A stretch of DNA of 64,000 bases, from the NCBI GenBank assembly GCA_040791665.1, contig JBFNNX010000009.1, forward strand, positions 310,001 through 374,000, written 5' to 3'. The position numbers and the translations under genes are program-made. Positions 1 through 8,647 of the stretch are shown here, in pieces. Under the pieces are notes generated by a model. It was given only the letters and a program-made list of their open reading frames with translations. It was not told where the DNA came from and searched no databases. Each line of letters begins with the position of its first letter. Position 1 is the first letter of the stretch. The DNA is from Thiodiazotropha sp040791665. GTDB taxonomy: Bacteria; Pseudomonadota; Gammaproteobacteria; Chromatiales; Chromatiaceae.

Positions 1-123
1 CACGCGCAGGTTAACAAATTCAGGCATGGTAAGGCCAACCTTGTGACTCGAATCACATGAGTGCGAGACAGGCCGCCTTATATGCGGGGTATGGCGAGCA
101 CCGGTCGGATCAGTATCAATGGC

Positions 124-1791
124 CTAAAGCGAGGGATTCCCTGCCCCGCGCTCATGGTGAGCGGTTACCTGCTCAATCCCTTCGCCCATCACCAGCATTA
201 ACGCGGTATCTCTTTGATAGATATCGGGCCGGAAATGGATATCACCCGCAGTGTCCACCCAACTGGTGAAATAGGTAAGATAGACCGGCATCGGTTTTGC
301 GAGCGGGGCAATCCGGGTTTCACCGCTGCGCAGGGCCCTTTGCAGCCAAATCTCTTGCGGCTGCTCTGCATACTCAATCAGCAGTTGCGCCAACCGATCG
401 GCATCCTCAACCCTGACACACCCAGAACTGTAGGCCCGATTCGGCCGCTCAAACAGGCCACGGGCCGGGGTGTCGTGGAGATAGATATTGTGTGCATTGG
501 GCATATGAAATTTAATCTGTCCAAGACTGTTGACAGTGCCCGCATCCTGTCTCAAGACAAAGGGAAAATTGTCTTCATGATAGATTGCCCAGTCGATGTC
601 GACCGGATCGATCTCACCCCATTCTCCGTCTGAACGGGCATAGACGCGAAACTGTTTACTCACCAGATACTCACTGTCCTGCTGAAGCTGCGGCAGTATA
701 TCCTGCACTGCAATGCTACGTGGCACTGTCCACAACGGGTTCATGACCAAATGCGTCACTTGACTGCTGAATGAGGGTGTTTGGCGCTCCTGCCTGCCGT
801 TCACCGTGCGCTTGTGAAACACGACCTGGTCCCGATTCACGAGGGAGATCTCAAATCCTGCTGTATTGACCATCAGGTGCTGCGGCTCGAGCTCATGAGG
901 CAGCCACCGCCAGCGCTCCAGATTCGCCCGTATTTGCGCAATGCGCGTCTCTACCGGATCATTTAAGGCACGCAGGGTGGCAGCCCCAACGATAGCGTCC
1001 GGCATCAATCCAAGACGCTTCTGAAACCGTCTGACCGCCTTCGCCAGCCGGGTATCGAAATAGTTTGGATCAGATGTCTCTTGCCATGTCTGGTTCGATT
1101 CTGCTCGCAAGCGTTGTCGCAGGACCGCGACTGCGGGATCTATATCACCCGGTCGCAAATGCCCATTGATCTCGAGCGTTATCCAACCCCCTTCGGCTTG
1201 GATGTCGCGATACTTCGCAAGTGCATCCTTCAACTGCAGATAGGCACTGTTGGCGGGCCTAAGGGCGTTGAGCAATTGTTCCAGTTCACCCCTCGAGAGT
1301 GCATTTGCCAAGGCATCGACTGGATCGAAATCTTCGTTTGGAAACATCCAGAACGGATCGAGCGACTGCGCGCTATATCGCCCTAGACGCAGGTCTCTGG
1401 CAAGCCTGAGATAGCCGTCGCTGAGCAATAGTTCACGGTTGACCACGACTTCCCGAGATGGGTTGAAGACCAATCCACGCAGATGATCCAGATGGTAATC
1501 ATCAGCATTCAGCCCCTCCAGATCCGCGGATGCCAGCCAGCGAAAGAGTTGTCTGCCCCGCTCAGTCAGCTTGCCTTCGTGGTGCCAGATGAAACGATGT
1601 TGCTGCTTGTCATAGAGGCGTTCAATCCGTGGCCAATCGATTGCCGGCCCCTCCTTCATCGCTGTTTCAACTGGCACCACGAGTGGCACTGTAGCAAGAC
1701 TGTTGTCGACAACGCCAGCAGCGCCTCGTGTGAAAAACAGGCAGATGAAAATACCTAACCAGTGACTTTGTTTATCCTTCACCATACTCAT
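124..1791 (-). CDS. ldtD: L,D-transpeptidase, YcbB/LdtD type
   Basis: Periplasmic enzyme that forms 3-3 cross-links in peptidoglycan or attaches proteins to it. The 555-residue product has an N-terminal hydrophobic segment (about residues 10-28, signal or anchor). A peptidoglycan-binding helical domain follows (around 'AVRRFQKRLGLMPD', near residue 250), then a YkuD catalytic domain. The catalytic signature is the His of 'YLHDTP' and the Cys of 'SSGCVRVED' near residue 450. Length and domain order fit YcbB/LdtD rather than the short ErfK/YbiS enzymes. ATG 1791 is used; a second ATG lies two codons in. The gene stands alone, with no clear operon partner. Confidence 0.9.
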   Translation of the reverse strand: MSMVKDKQSHWLGIFICLFFTRGAAGVVDNSLATVPLVVPVETAMKEGPAIDWPRIERLYDKQQHRFIWHHEGKLTERGRQLFRWLASADLEGLNADDYHLDHLRGLVFNPSREVVVNRELLLSDGYLRLARDLRLGRYSAQSLDPFWMFPNEDFDPVDALANALSRGELEQLLNALRPANSAYLQLKDALAKYRDIQAEGGWITLEINGHLRPGDIDPAVAVLRQRLRAESNQTWQETSDPNYFDTRLAKAVRRFQKRLGLMPDAIVGAATLRALNDPVETRIAQIRANLERWRWLPHELEPQHLMVNTAGFEISLVNRDQVVFHKRTVNGRQERQTPSFSSQVTHLVMNPLWTVPRSIAVQDILPQLQQDSEYLVSKQFRVYARSDGEWGEIDPVDIDWAIYHEDNFPFVLRQDAGTVNSLGQIKFHMPNAHNIYLHDTPARGLFERPNRAYSSGCVRVEDADRLAQLLIEYAEQPQEIWLQRALRSGETRIAPLAKPMPVYLTYFTSWVDTAGDIHFRPDIYQRDTALMLVMGEGIEQVTAHHERGAGNPSL

Positions 1792-2074
1792 TAACTATCG
1801 CATCCAAAGCCAGTGACCGATAACTCAATCGAAGTCGCTCAATTGAACTTACCAGACCTCTCTCCTCGCACCTTGTTTGGCGCTTTTCAGGTGCCACAGA
1901 GCCGATTGGATTAGTTTTATCTGGCCCTAGTGTGAGCAGCAGGGGGATCAACATCACAGAGATCACGCTGCGCACTCTATTACCGGGAAGTGGAGACTCG
2001 TCTCATTGCCTGTCTCTATGTTTAAGCTTAGGCCCGGCGTCGGAGTTAGGACAGGTTTACCCTTTGCATATCAT

Positions 2075-2089
2075 GGTTAGAGTCTAACC
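2075..2089. promoter_or_regulatory. 15-bp perfect palindrome upstream of ldtD
   Basis: GGTTAGA-G-TCTAACC lies in the gap between the ends of epmA and the start of ldtD. It is a perfect inverted repeat with a 1-bp centre, the shape of a dimeric regulator operator. There is no T tract, so a terminator is unlikely. The binding protein is unknown. Confidence 0.3.
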
Positions 2090-2229
2090 GGGCAAAACCG
2101 CACGATGGGTAAAAAATAGTTAAAACTACCGGTTGTGGCGCTAACGGGGAATAAGCTTCCCAAGAAATGAATGCCGATTGCAGCCAATCATCCGCCCGTT
2201 TGCTGAGAGGCCGGTGTTGGAGATACGCT

Positions 2230-3213
2230 TCAGGCCCGGCTTAGATCGAATGTAACCACCTGGCGTATATCGAGCGTGCCGGTCAAAACCATTAGCAGGC
2301 GGTCCAGACCCACGGCAACGCCCGAACACTCCGGCATGCCTGCCGCCTGCGCATCAAGCAGGCCTTCATCCATCGGCACCTCCGCTAGCCGGGATTGTCG
2401 ACGTCGGCGGTTGTCTTCACTGAAACGCTTTCGCTGATGATCGGCATTGGTCAGTTCCTGGAACCCATTGGCGATCTCCATTCCACTGACATAGAGTTCG
2501 AAGCGTTCCGCCATCGGATATCTATCCTCCCGCACCCTCGCCAAGGCCGCCTGACTGGCGGGATAGTCATACAGGAAGGTCAATCCGGCTTGACCCAGTT
2601 GGGGTTCGATCAAATGGCTCAGCAACAAGTCTAGCCAACCGTCACGGCCCTCGATGGCAAGCCGGCCCGCACCGGGCACACCCTCTTTTATGGCGCATTG
2701 TCGCAATTGATCGAGATCGACCGCATGTGGATTCAAACCCAACCGGCGCTCGAACGCTTCGGCATAGGTTAGTCTTTCGATCTGCAGCGGCCGCGCCGTC
2801 AACACATTGATCAGATCGGCCACCTCATCCATCAGCTGATGATAATCGAGACCTGGGCGATACCACTCCAGAAGTGTAAACTCAGGATTGTGGCGTCTAC
2901 CGAGTTCACCGTTACGGAATACCTTGCAGATCTGATAGATCGGACCGCTGCCAGCCGCCAACAGCCGTTTCATAGGAAATTCAGGAGAGGTATGCAGATA
3001 GAGGTCGAGCCCGTGAACCGCCTCGGGGCCGGTATAACTGGTGCTGAAACTCTCTATTGCAGGATCTGTGGCGGCGAAGCGAGAACAGACCGGTGTATCC
3101 ACTTCGAGCACACCGATCCGATCAAAGTACTGGCGGATGTGGCTCAACATCTCCGCCCTGGCCCGTATCATCTCAATGGAGGCGGAGGGCCGCCAATTTT
3201 CCGTTTGGGCCAT
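2230..3213 (-). CDS. epmA: EF-P--(R)-beta-lysine ligase
   Basis: Class II lysyl-tRNA-synthetase paralogue lacking the anticodon-binding domain. It transfers (R)-beta-lysine to Lys34 of EF-P. Motif 2 is visible as 'VFRNGELGRRHNPEFTLLEW' and motif 3 as 'GVAVGLDRLLMVLTG'. The 327-residue length matches the family (E. coli about 325). ATG 3213 was chosen over an in-frame TTG four codons upstream because it is a standard start and leaves an 8-bp gap after the efp stop. It is co-directional with its substrate gene efp, and the aminomutase gene epmB lies just beyond. Confidence 0.95.
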   Translation of the reverse strand: MAQTENWRPSASIEMIRARAEMLSHIRQYFDRIGVLEVDTPVCSRFAATDPAIESFSTSYTGPEAVHGLDLYLHTSPEFPMKRLLAAGSGPIYQICKVFRNGELGRRHNPEFTLLEWYRPGLDYHQLMDEVADLINVLTARPLQIERLTYAEAFERRLGLNPHAVDLDQLRQCAIKEGVPGAGRLAIEGRDGWLDLLLSHLIEPQLGQAGLTFLYDYPASQAALARVREDRYPMAERFELYVSGMEIANGFQELTNADHQRKRFSEDNRRRRQSRLAEVPMDEGLLDAQAAGMPECSGVAVGLDRLLMVLTGTLDIRQVVTFDLSRA

Positions 3214-3221
3214 CGAAACGA

Positions 3222-3794
3222 TCAATCTTCCTTGGCGCGTGAGACATACTCGCCGCTGCGCGTATCCACCTTGATTGCCTCGCCGATCTGGACGAAGAGC
3301 GGCACTCGCACCACCGCCCCGGTTTCGAGCGTGGCCGGCTTGCCGCCACTGCCCGAGGTATCCCCTTTAAGCCCAGGATCGGTATCGGCGACGTTCAAGA
3401 TCACGAATTTGGGCGGTTCGACGATAATCGGAGCGCCGTTCCACAGAGTTACCAGACAGACGTCCTGCTCCTTCAGCCATTTGGCACTCTCCGCCACTGC
3501 AGCCTGATCGGCGCTTACCTGCTCGTAACTCTCAGGGTCCATGAAATGCCAAAACTCGCCGTCGTTGTAGAGATATTGCATTTCGGTCTCATGCACATCC
3601 GCCCCTTCCACCGACTCACCCGATTTGAAGGTCTTTTCCAACACCCGGCCAGTCTTTAGGTTGCGTATCTTGACTCGGTTGAAGGCCTGACCTTTGCCAG
3701 GCTTTACGAATTCGTTTTCAATAATGGAGCAGGGATCCCCATCCAACATGATTTTCAGGCCACCCTTAAACTCATTGGTGCTATAACTAGCCAT
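3222..3794 (-). CDS. efp: Translation elongation factor P
   Basis: Relieves ribosome stalling at polyproline stretches. The 190-residue product carries 'KPGKGQAF' with the modifiable lysine at exactly residue 34, the beta-lysylated position in enterobacteria, and the conserved C-terminal 'DTRSGEYVSR'. The open frame extends upstream, but homology begins at 'MASYSTNEF', fixing ATG at 3794. That start codon shares a CATG tetranucleotide with the divergent epmB start. Clustering with epmA and epmB indicates the beta-lysine modification pathway rather than rhamnosylation. Confidence 0.97.
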   Translation of the reverse strand: MASYSTNEFKGGLKIMLDGDPCSIIENEFVKPGKGQAFNRVKIRNLKTGRVLEKTFKSGESVEGADVHETEMQYLYNDGEFWHFMDPESYEQVSADQAAVAESAKWLKEQDVCLVTLWNGAPIIVEPPKFVILNVADTDPGLKGDTSGSGGKPATLETGAVVRVPLFVQIGEAIKVDTRSGEYVSRAKED

Positions 3795-4848
3795 GACATC
3801 CTCACGAAACATATCGATTGCGGCGCACATCATACCTGAGACTGAGTCCTGTGTGCAGACATCAGCGTGGCGAAAAGCCCTCGCCGACGGCTTTACCGAC
3901 GTACCCAGTCTGCTCCAATATCTACAGATTGAACCCACGGCAGTCTCCGACCACATCCGCGCCAGCCAGCAATTCTCACTGCGGGTGCCCAGGGGTTTCG
4001 CCGCACTGATGGGTAAGGGCGATCCTGATGACCCGCTACTGCTGCAAGTTCTCCCACGCGCGACCGAGATGGACCAGGCCGCCGGATTCAGCACCGATCC
4101 GGTCGGGGATCACAGGGCCGAGCATGGTCCCGGGCTGTTGCAGAAGTATCATGGCCGTATCCTGATCATCACCACAGGGGCATGCGCAGTCCATTGCCGC
4201 TATTGCTTTCGCCGGCACTACCCCTATACCGGTGCTACGGCCACCACCGGTCAGTGGCGCCACATCGTCGACTATCTTGAGGCCAATCCCGATATAGAGG
4301 AGGTCATCCTTAGCGGCGGGGACCCACTGATGGTCAGTGACGACAAACTCGCGAAGTGGCTGACGCAGCTTGAGACACTGTCACAGGTTAAACGCATACG
4401 CATTCATACCCGCTTGCCAGTGGTCCTGCCCCAACGTATCACAGGCGATTTGCTTAGGGCCTTGGAACGATGCGCCACCCACAAAGTGATGGTAATCCAC
4501 GCCAACCACCCCAATGAGCTGTCGCCCACGGTTGCAGAGAAACTGGAAAAGGTGGCGGAATCGGGCGTCACCCTATTGAATCAGTCGGTATTACTGAAAG
4601 GTGTGAACGATAACTGTGATACCCTGGTCAGGCTCAGCAAACGACTGTTTGAGATCGGTGTTCTGCCCTATTACCTGCATCTGCTCGACCGGGTTGAGGG
4701 TGCCGTCCATTTTGAGCTGGAGGAGACGGCCATCCAGCGACTGCAGCAACAGCTGCTGACCGAACTGTCAGGTTATCTGATGCCGAGAATGGTGCGTGAA
4801 ATAGCAGGCGTGCGCTATAAAATGCCCAGACAGGATTGTCCAGATTAG
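3793..4848 (+). CDS. epmB: EF-P beta-lysylation protein, lysine 2,3-aminomutase
   Basis: Radical SAM, PLP-dependent enzyme that converts L-alpha-lysine to (R)-beta-lysine for EpmA. The 4Fe-4S motif is 'CAVHCRYC' (Cx3Cx2C), followed by 'FRRHYPY'. 'SGGDPL' and 'RIHTRLPVV' are typical of aminomutases. The 351-residue length fits EpmB. The N-terminus 'AAHII' aligns with the E. coli start 'MAHIV', so the first ten residues may be an extension. ATG 3793 is the only ATG upstream and has no strong Shine-Dalgarno; a downstream GTG cannot be excluded. Confidence 0.93.
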   Translation: MTSSRNISIAAHIIPETESCVQTSAWRKALADGFTDVPSLLQYLQIEPTAVSDHIRASQQFSLRVPRGFAALMGKGDPDDPLLLQVLPRATEMDQAAGFSTDPVGDHRAEHGPGLLQKYHGRILIITTGACAVHCRYCFRRHYPYTGATATTGQWRHIVDYLEANPDIEEVILSGGDPLMVSDDKLAKWLTQLETLSQVKRIRIHTRLPVVLPQRITGDLLRALERCATHKVMVIHANHPNELSPTVAEKLEKVAESGVTLLNQSVLLKGVNDNCDTLVRLSKRLFEIGVLPYYLHLLDRVEGAVHFELEETAIQRLQQQLLTELSGYLMPRMVREIAGVRYKMPRQDCPD

Positions 4849-4874
4849 CTTTAAACGGCGTGGCAGCGAGGAAT

Positions 4875-5909
4875 TCAATCACCTCCACCAAGCGACTCCA
4901 TGGGCCAGCGGGAGCGGACCGAAAACCTAAGCGCTTCGGATTCCCCGGCCAATAGGCGCTGGCAGCCGGCATAAGCGATCATGGCCCCATTATCGGTGCA
5001 AAACTTGGGGCGGGGATAGTAGGCAGCACCTCCTTCAGCCGCCATCATCGCATCGATCCGCTGGCGTAATCGTCGATTGGCACTGACACCGCCGGCCAAC
5101 ACCAGAGTCTTGATACCACACTGCCTGACAGCCCTGCGGCACTTGAGCAAAAGGGTGTCGACCACGGCCTCTTCAAAGGCACGGGCAATATCGGCCCGGG
5201 TCTGAGCCGACAGGGCTCCCCCCTCCTCACGCCCGGCCTGCTGGATGGTATTCAGGGCAAAGGTCTTCAAGCCGCTGAAACTGAAGTCGAGGCCGGGTCT
5301 GTCGGTCATCGGCCGGGGAAAATGAAAATGCTCAGGATCGCCCTGCTCTGCCAGTTTCGCCAGTTCCGGTCCTCCGGGATAGGGTAACCCCAAGAGTTTG
5401 GCAGTCTTGTCGAAGGCCTCGCCTGCCGCGTCGTCCAGGGTATCCCCGAGCAGTCGGTATCGACCCATACCCTCCACCTCCACCAACTGGGTGTGTCCGC
5501 CGGACGCCAGCATCGCGATGAAGGGAAAGGCCGGGGGCTCAGGCTCAAGCATGGGCGCCAGGAGGTGGCCCTCCATATGGTGCACGCCAATTGCCGGGAT
5601 ACCCCAGGACCAGGCCATGCTGCGCCCCACCGAGGCTCCCACCAGCAAGGCGCCTACCAGCCCCGGACCCGCAGTGTAGGCCACACCGTCCAGCGAAACC
5701 GCCTCGATCCCGGCATCCAGAAACAGCTGCCTGACCAACGGTAAGAGCTTGCGTACATGATCACGGGAGGCCAACTCGGGCACCACGCCACCATAATCGG
5801 CATGCAGATCGACCTGGCTGTGCACGGCATGGGCCAGCAGACCCTTTTCACTGTCGTAAATGGCCACGCCGGTCTCGTCACAGGATGTTTCTATACCTAA
5901 TACCCGCAT
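4875..5909 (-). CDS. tsaD: tRNA N6-adenosine threonylcarbamoyltransferase
   Basis: Catalytic subunit of the t6A37 tRNA modification complex, working with TsaB, TsaC and TsaE. The 344-residue ASKHA-fold protein starts 'MRVLGIETSCDETGVAIYD'. It has the metal-binding 'HHMEGH' near residue 112 and 'LVLAGGVSANRRLR' near residue 270. It is divergent from rpsU, the common gammaproteobacterial arrangement, and converges on epmB with 26 bp between stops. Confidence 0.97.
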   Translation of the reverse strand: MRVLGIETSCDETGVAIYDSEKGLLAHAVHSQVDLHADYGGVVPELASRDHVRKLLPLVRQLFLDAGIEAVSLDGVAYTAGPGLVGALLVGASVGRSMAWSWGIPAIGVHHMEGHLLAPMLEPEPPAFPFIAMLASGGHTQLVEVEGMGRYRLLGDTLDDAAGEAFDKTAKLLGLPYPGGPELAKLAEQGDPEHFHFPRPMTDRPGLDFSFSGLKTFALNTIQQAGREEGGALSAQTRADIARAFEEAVVDTLLLKCRRAVRQCGIKTLVLAGGVSANRRLRQRIDAMMAAEGGAAYYPRPKFCTDNGAMIAYAGCQRLLAGESEALRFSVRSRWPMESLGGGD

Positions 5910-6028
5910 GTTTGTATCACTTTTTGCTGTAAAATAGCCCCATACCTTTGCAAACCGGGGTGGCTATGAGTAGAATCTCCGCCTTTCGACCGGTTGAGAA
6001 GCTTAACAGATTCGAGGAAACAACATCG

Positions 6029-6244
6029 ATGCCTAACGTACGCGTCAAAGAGAATGAACCTTTTGAAGTCGCCATGCGCCGATTCAAGCGCTCCTGTGAG
6101 AAGGCCGGGGTACTTGCCGAAGTCCGCCGCCGGGAATTCTATGAAAAGCCCACCTGGGAACGCAAACGCAAGGCGGCCGCTGCCGTTAAGCGCAATCTGA
6201 AAAAGGTCTCACGCGAAAGCCGCCGTTTCGAACGCCAGTATTGA
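6029..6244 (+). CDS. rpsU: 30S ribosomal protein S21
   Basis: Small-subunit protein needed for base-pairing of mRNA with the 16S 3' end. The 71-residue basic product 'MPNVRVKENEPFEVAMRRFK...' is full length for S21. The frame is open upstream, but ATG 6029 is fixed by homology and by the Shine-Dalgarno GAGGAAA at 6014-6020. It is the first gene of the rpsU-yqeY-dnaG-rpoD operon. Confidence 0.98.
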   Translation: MPNVRVKENEPFEVAMRRFKRSCEKAGVLAEVRRREFYEKPTWERKRKAAAAVKRNLKKVSRESRRFERQY

Positions 6245-6274
6245 TCACCCCCTGCCCCGCAGGAGTCGGCCCGG

Positions 6275-6718
6275 ATGCTTAAAGAACAGATCCTAGATGA
6301 TGTCAAGGCTGCCATGAAGGCCAAAGCGAAGGCACGCCTGGGTACCTTGCGCTTGATCACCGCCGCGATCAAACAGCGCGAGGTAGATGAACGTACCGAG
6401 CTGGACGATACCCAGGTACTGGCGATCCTGGAGAAGATGATCAAGCAGCGGCGCGACTCCATCAAGCAGTATGAAAGTGCAGGCCGCCAGGAGCTGGCAG
6501 AGCAGGAAAAGAGCGAGATTGCCATCATCGAGGCCTATATGCCGGCCGGTCTGAGTGATGACGAGATTACGGCAATGATCGACAATGCGATCGCCGAATC
6601 GAATGCCTCGGGCATGCAGGACATGGGCAAAGTCATGGGATTGCTCAAACCGCGTATGCAGGGCCGGGCCGAAATGGGCAAGGTCAGCGGCCTGGTCAAA
6701 CAAAAACTGACAGGCTGA
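6275..6718 (+). CDS. yqeY: GatB/YqeY domain protein
   Basis: The 147-residue protein resembles the C-terminal tail domain of the amidotransferase subunit GatB. Family hallmarks visible are 'RLGTLRLITAAIKQREVDER' near the N-terminus and 'MGKVMGLLKPRMQGRAEMGKV' at the C-terminus. The molecular role is unproven; tRNA-associated functions have been proposed for the domain. It commonly sits between rpsU and dnaG, as here, 30 bp after rpsU and 68 bp before dnaG. Confidence 0.93.
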   Translation: MLKEQILDDVKAAMKAKAKARLGTLRLITAAIKQREVDERTELDDTQVLAILEKMIKQRRDSIKQYESAGRQELAEQEKSEIAIIEAYMPAGLSDDEITAMIDNAIAESNASGMQDMGKVMGLLKPRMQGRAEMGKVSGLVKQKLTG

Positions 6719-6786
6719 CTCACATCAGGTCATTATCGGCTATCCTTGCCTCATGGCCGAGTCCCCGTTAAGGCCAGTAGGAAAAC

Positions 6787-8535
6787 ATGGCCGGCAAGAT
6801 CCCCACACAGTTTATCGACGACCTATTGAATCGCATCGACGTTGTCGATGTCATCAATCGGCGCATACCGCTTAAAAAGGCAGGCCGCGACTATCAGGCT
6901 CGCTGCCCATTCCATGACGAAAAGACCCCTTCGTTCACTGTCAGTCAGCAAAAACAGTTCTATCATTGTTTCGGCTGTGGCGCCCATGGCTCGGCCATCG
7001 GCTTTCTCATGGAGTATGAAAATCTGGGATTTGTCGAGGCCGTGGAAGAACTGGCTCACGCTGCCGGCCTCGAGGTACCCCGGGAAGCCGGATCCGACCA
7101 AGGCCCGGACCTGCGTCCATTGTATGGCCTGATGGAGGATGCGGCCCGTTACTATCGCCAGCAACTCAAAAACCATGCCGATGCCAAACAGGCGATCGAC
7201 TATCTCAAGGCACGCGGCTTGAGCGGAGAGATTGCCGCCGCTTTCGGCATCGGCTATGCCCCTCCAGGCTGGGATAATCTGCTCGCCACTCTCGGCACTG
7301 AAAGACTCACCATTTCCAGACTGCTTGAGTGCGGCCTGACCCAAGAGGGGGAGACCAAGGGTTACGACCGTTTCAGAAACCGCATCATCTTCCCCATCCG
7401 GGACCGGCGTGGACGCACCATCGGCTTTGGCGGCCGCATCATCGGAGATGAAAAACCGAAATACCTGAACTCCCCGGAAACCGTGCTGTTTCATAAAGGA
7501 CGGGAACTCTACGGCCTGTATGAGGCGCGCAAGGCAAACGCCAAGCTTGCGCGACTGCTGGTGGTGGAGGGCTACATGGATGTGGTCGCACTGGCTCAGC
7601 ATGGCATCCTCAATGCCGTCGCAACCCTTGGTACGGCCACCACTCATGACCACCTGGAACTGATCTTTCGCACCTCTCCTGAGGTCGTGTTCTGCTTCGA
7701 CGGTGACCGTGCCGGCCGGGATGCGGCCTGGAAAGCACTGATCACCAGTCTGCCTCTGATGCGTGATGGACGGGAGGTCAAATTCCTCTTTCTACCCCAA
7801 GGCGAGGATCCGGACACCCAGATACGCAAGGAGGGTCCCGAAGCCTTCAGTGCCCGCATAGAGCAGGCGCAACCTCTGTCGAAATTTCTCTTCCAACAAC
7901 TTACCGACCAGGTGCAGATGGAGAGTATCGATGGTCGCGCAAAACTTGCCCAACTCGCCTCCCCCCTGCTGGAAAAGCTCCCATCCGGTGTGTTTCGCCG
8001 CATGATGTTTCAGCATCTGGAAGAGCTGCTCGGCATCAGAGACGGCCATCTCGACAAGGGTGGCCGGCAAAACAGCCAAAATCGCCACAGGAGCGCGGCG
8101 CCAGTTGAAAAGCAGCAACGCCCTACCCCCATCCGTATGGCCATTGCATTACTGCTCGACAGCCCCCATCTATACGCCATTGCGGACAGTGTTGAAAATG
8201 ATTGGCAACAGTGGGATGCGCCCGGCATAAGCATTCTCAAACAGTTACTTGAAATAATCCGTTCCCAACCTACGCTTAACAAAGCAGCTTTGTTGGAACG
8301 CTGGCGAGATACGGAGCACTTCAATCACCTCAACAAACTGGCCAACTACAGGTTTGATCTGCCGGGCATGGATCAGGAGGCTGAATTACGTGATGCACTC
8401 CTCAAATTAAATGCACAGTTTCATAAAAACTCCCGGCCGCAACCGGGGAATCTACGTCCCAGCGAACTGTCTGATGATCTGCTCAATGAGCTGAAACGCC
8501 GCTATCCCGGCACCCTCAGCCAAGATGAGCAATAG
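6787..8535 (+). CDS. dnaG: DNA primase
   Basis: Synthesises RNA primers at the replication fork. The 582-residue protein has the N-terminal CHC2 zinc finger (Cys40, His43, Cys61, Cys64), the central catalytic core, and a TOPRIM domain with 'VVEGYMDVVAL' and the acidic 'CFDGDRAGRD'. A C-terminal helicase-interaction region follows a low-complexity linker near residue 430. AGGAAAAC precedes ATG 6787. Confidence 0.97.
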   Translation: MAGKIPTQFIDDLLNRIDVVDVINRRIPLKKAGRDYQARCPFHDEKTPSFTVSQQKQFYHCFGCGAHGSAIGFLMEYENLGFVEAVEELAHAAGLEVPREAGSDQGPDLRPLYGLMEDAARYYRQQLKNHADAKQAIDYLKARGLSGEIAAAFGIGYAPPGWDNLLATLGTERLTISRLLECGLTQEGETKGYDRFRNRIIFPIRDRRGRTIGFGGRIIGDEKPKYLNSPETVLFHKGRELYGLYEARKANAKLARLLVVEGYMDVVALAQHGILNAVATLGTATTHDHLELIFRTSPEVVFCFDGDRAGRDAAWKALITSLPLMRDGREVKFLFLPQGEDPDTQIRKEGPEAFSARIEQAQPLSKFLFQQLTDQVQMESIDGRAKLAQLASPLLEKLPSGVFRRMMFQHLEELLGIRDGHLDKGGRQNSQNRHRSAAPVEKQQRPTPIRMAIALLLDSPHLYAIADSVENDWQQWDAPGISILKQLLEIIRSQPTLNKAALLERWRDTEHFNHLNKLANYRFDLPGMDQEAELRDALLKLNAQFHKNSRPQPGNLRPSELSDDLLNELKRRYPGTLSQDEQ

Positions 8536-8647
8536 CAAGCAGCAGCCTTCAGATAAAAATCGAAGGCTGGCACAGGTATATAAAAGTGTGCTAATATGGT
8601 GAGTTCAGTCTCAGTGTTGTACACCTCGTCTGACTACAAGGTAAAAG

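Noticed and set aside
1772..1975. 67-codon minus-strand ORF ahead of ldtD
   Set aside because: GTG start without a ribosome site, overlaps the ldtD start, no recognisable family.
3795..4094. N-terminal extension of EF-P by 100 residues
   Set aside because: EF-P homology starts at MASYSTNEF with Lys34 in register; the extension is antisense to epmB.
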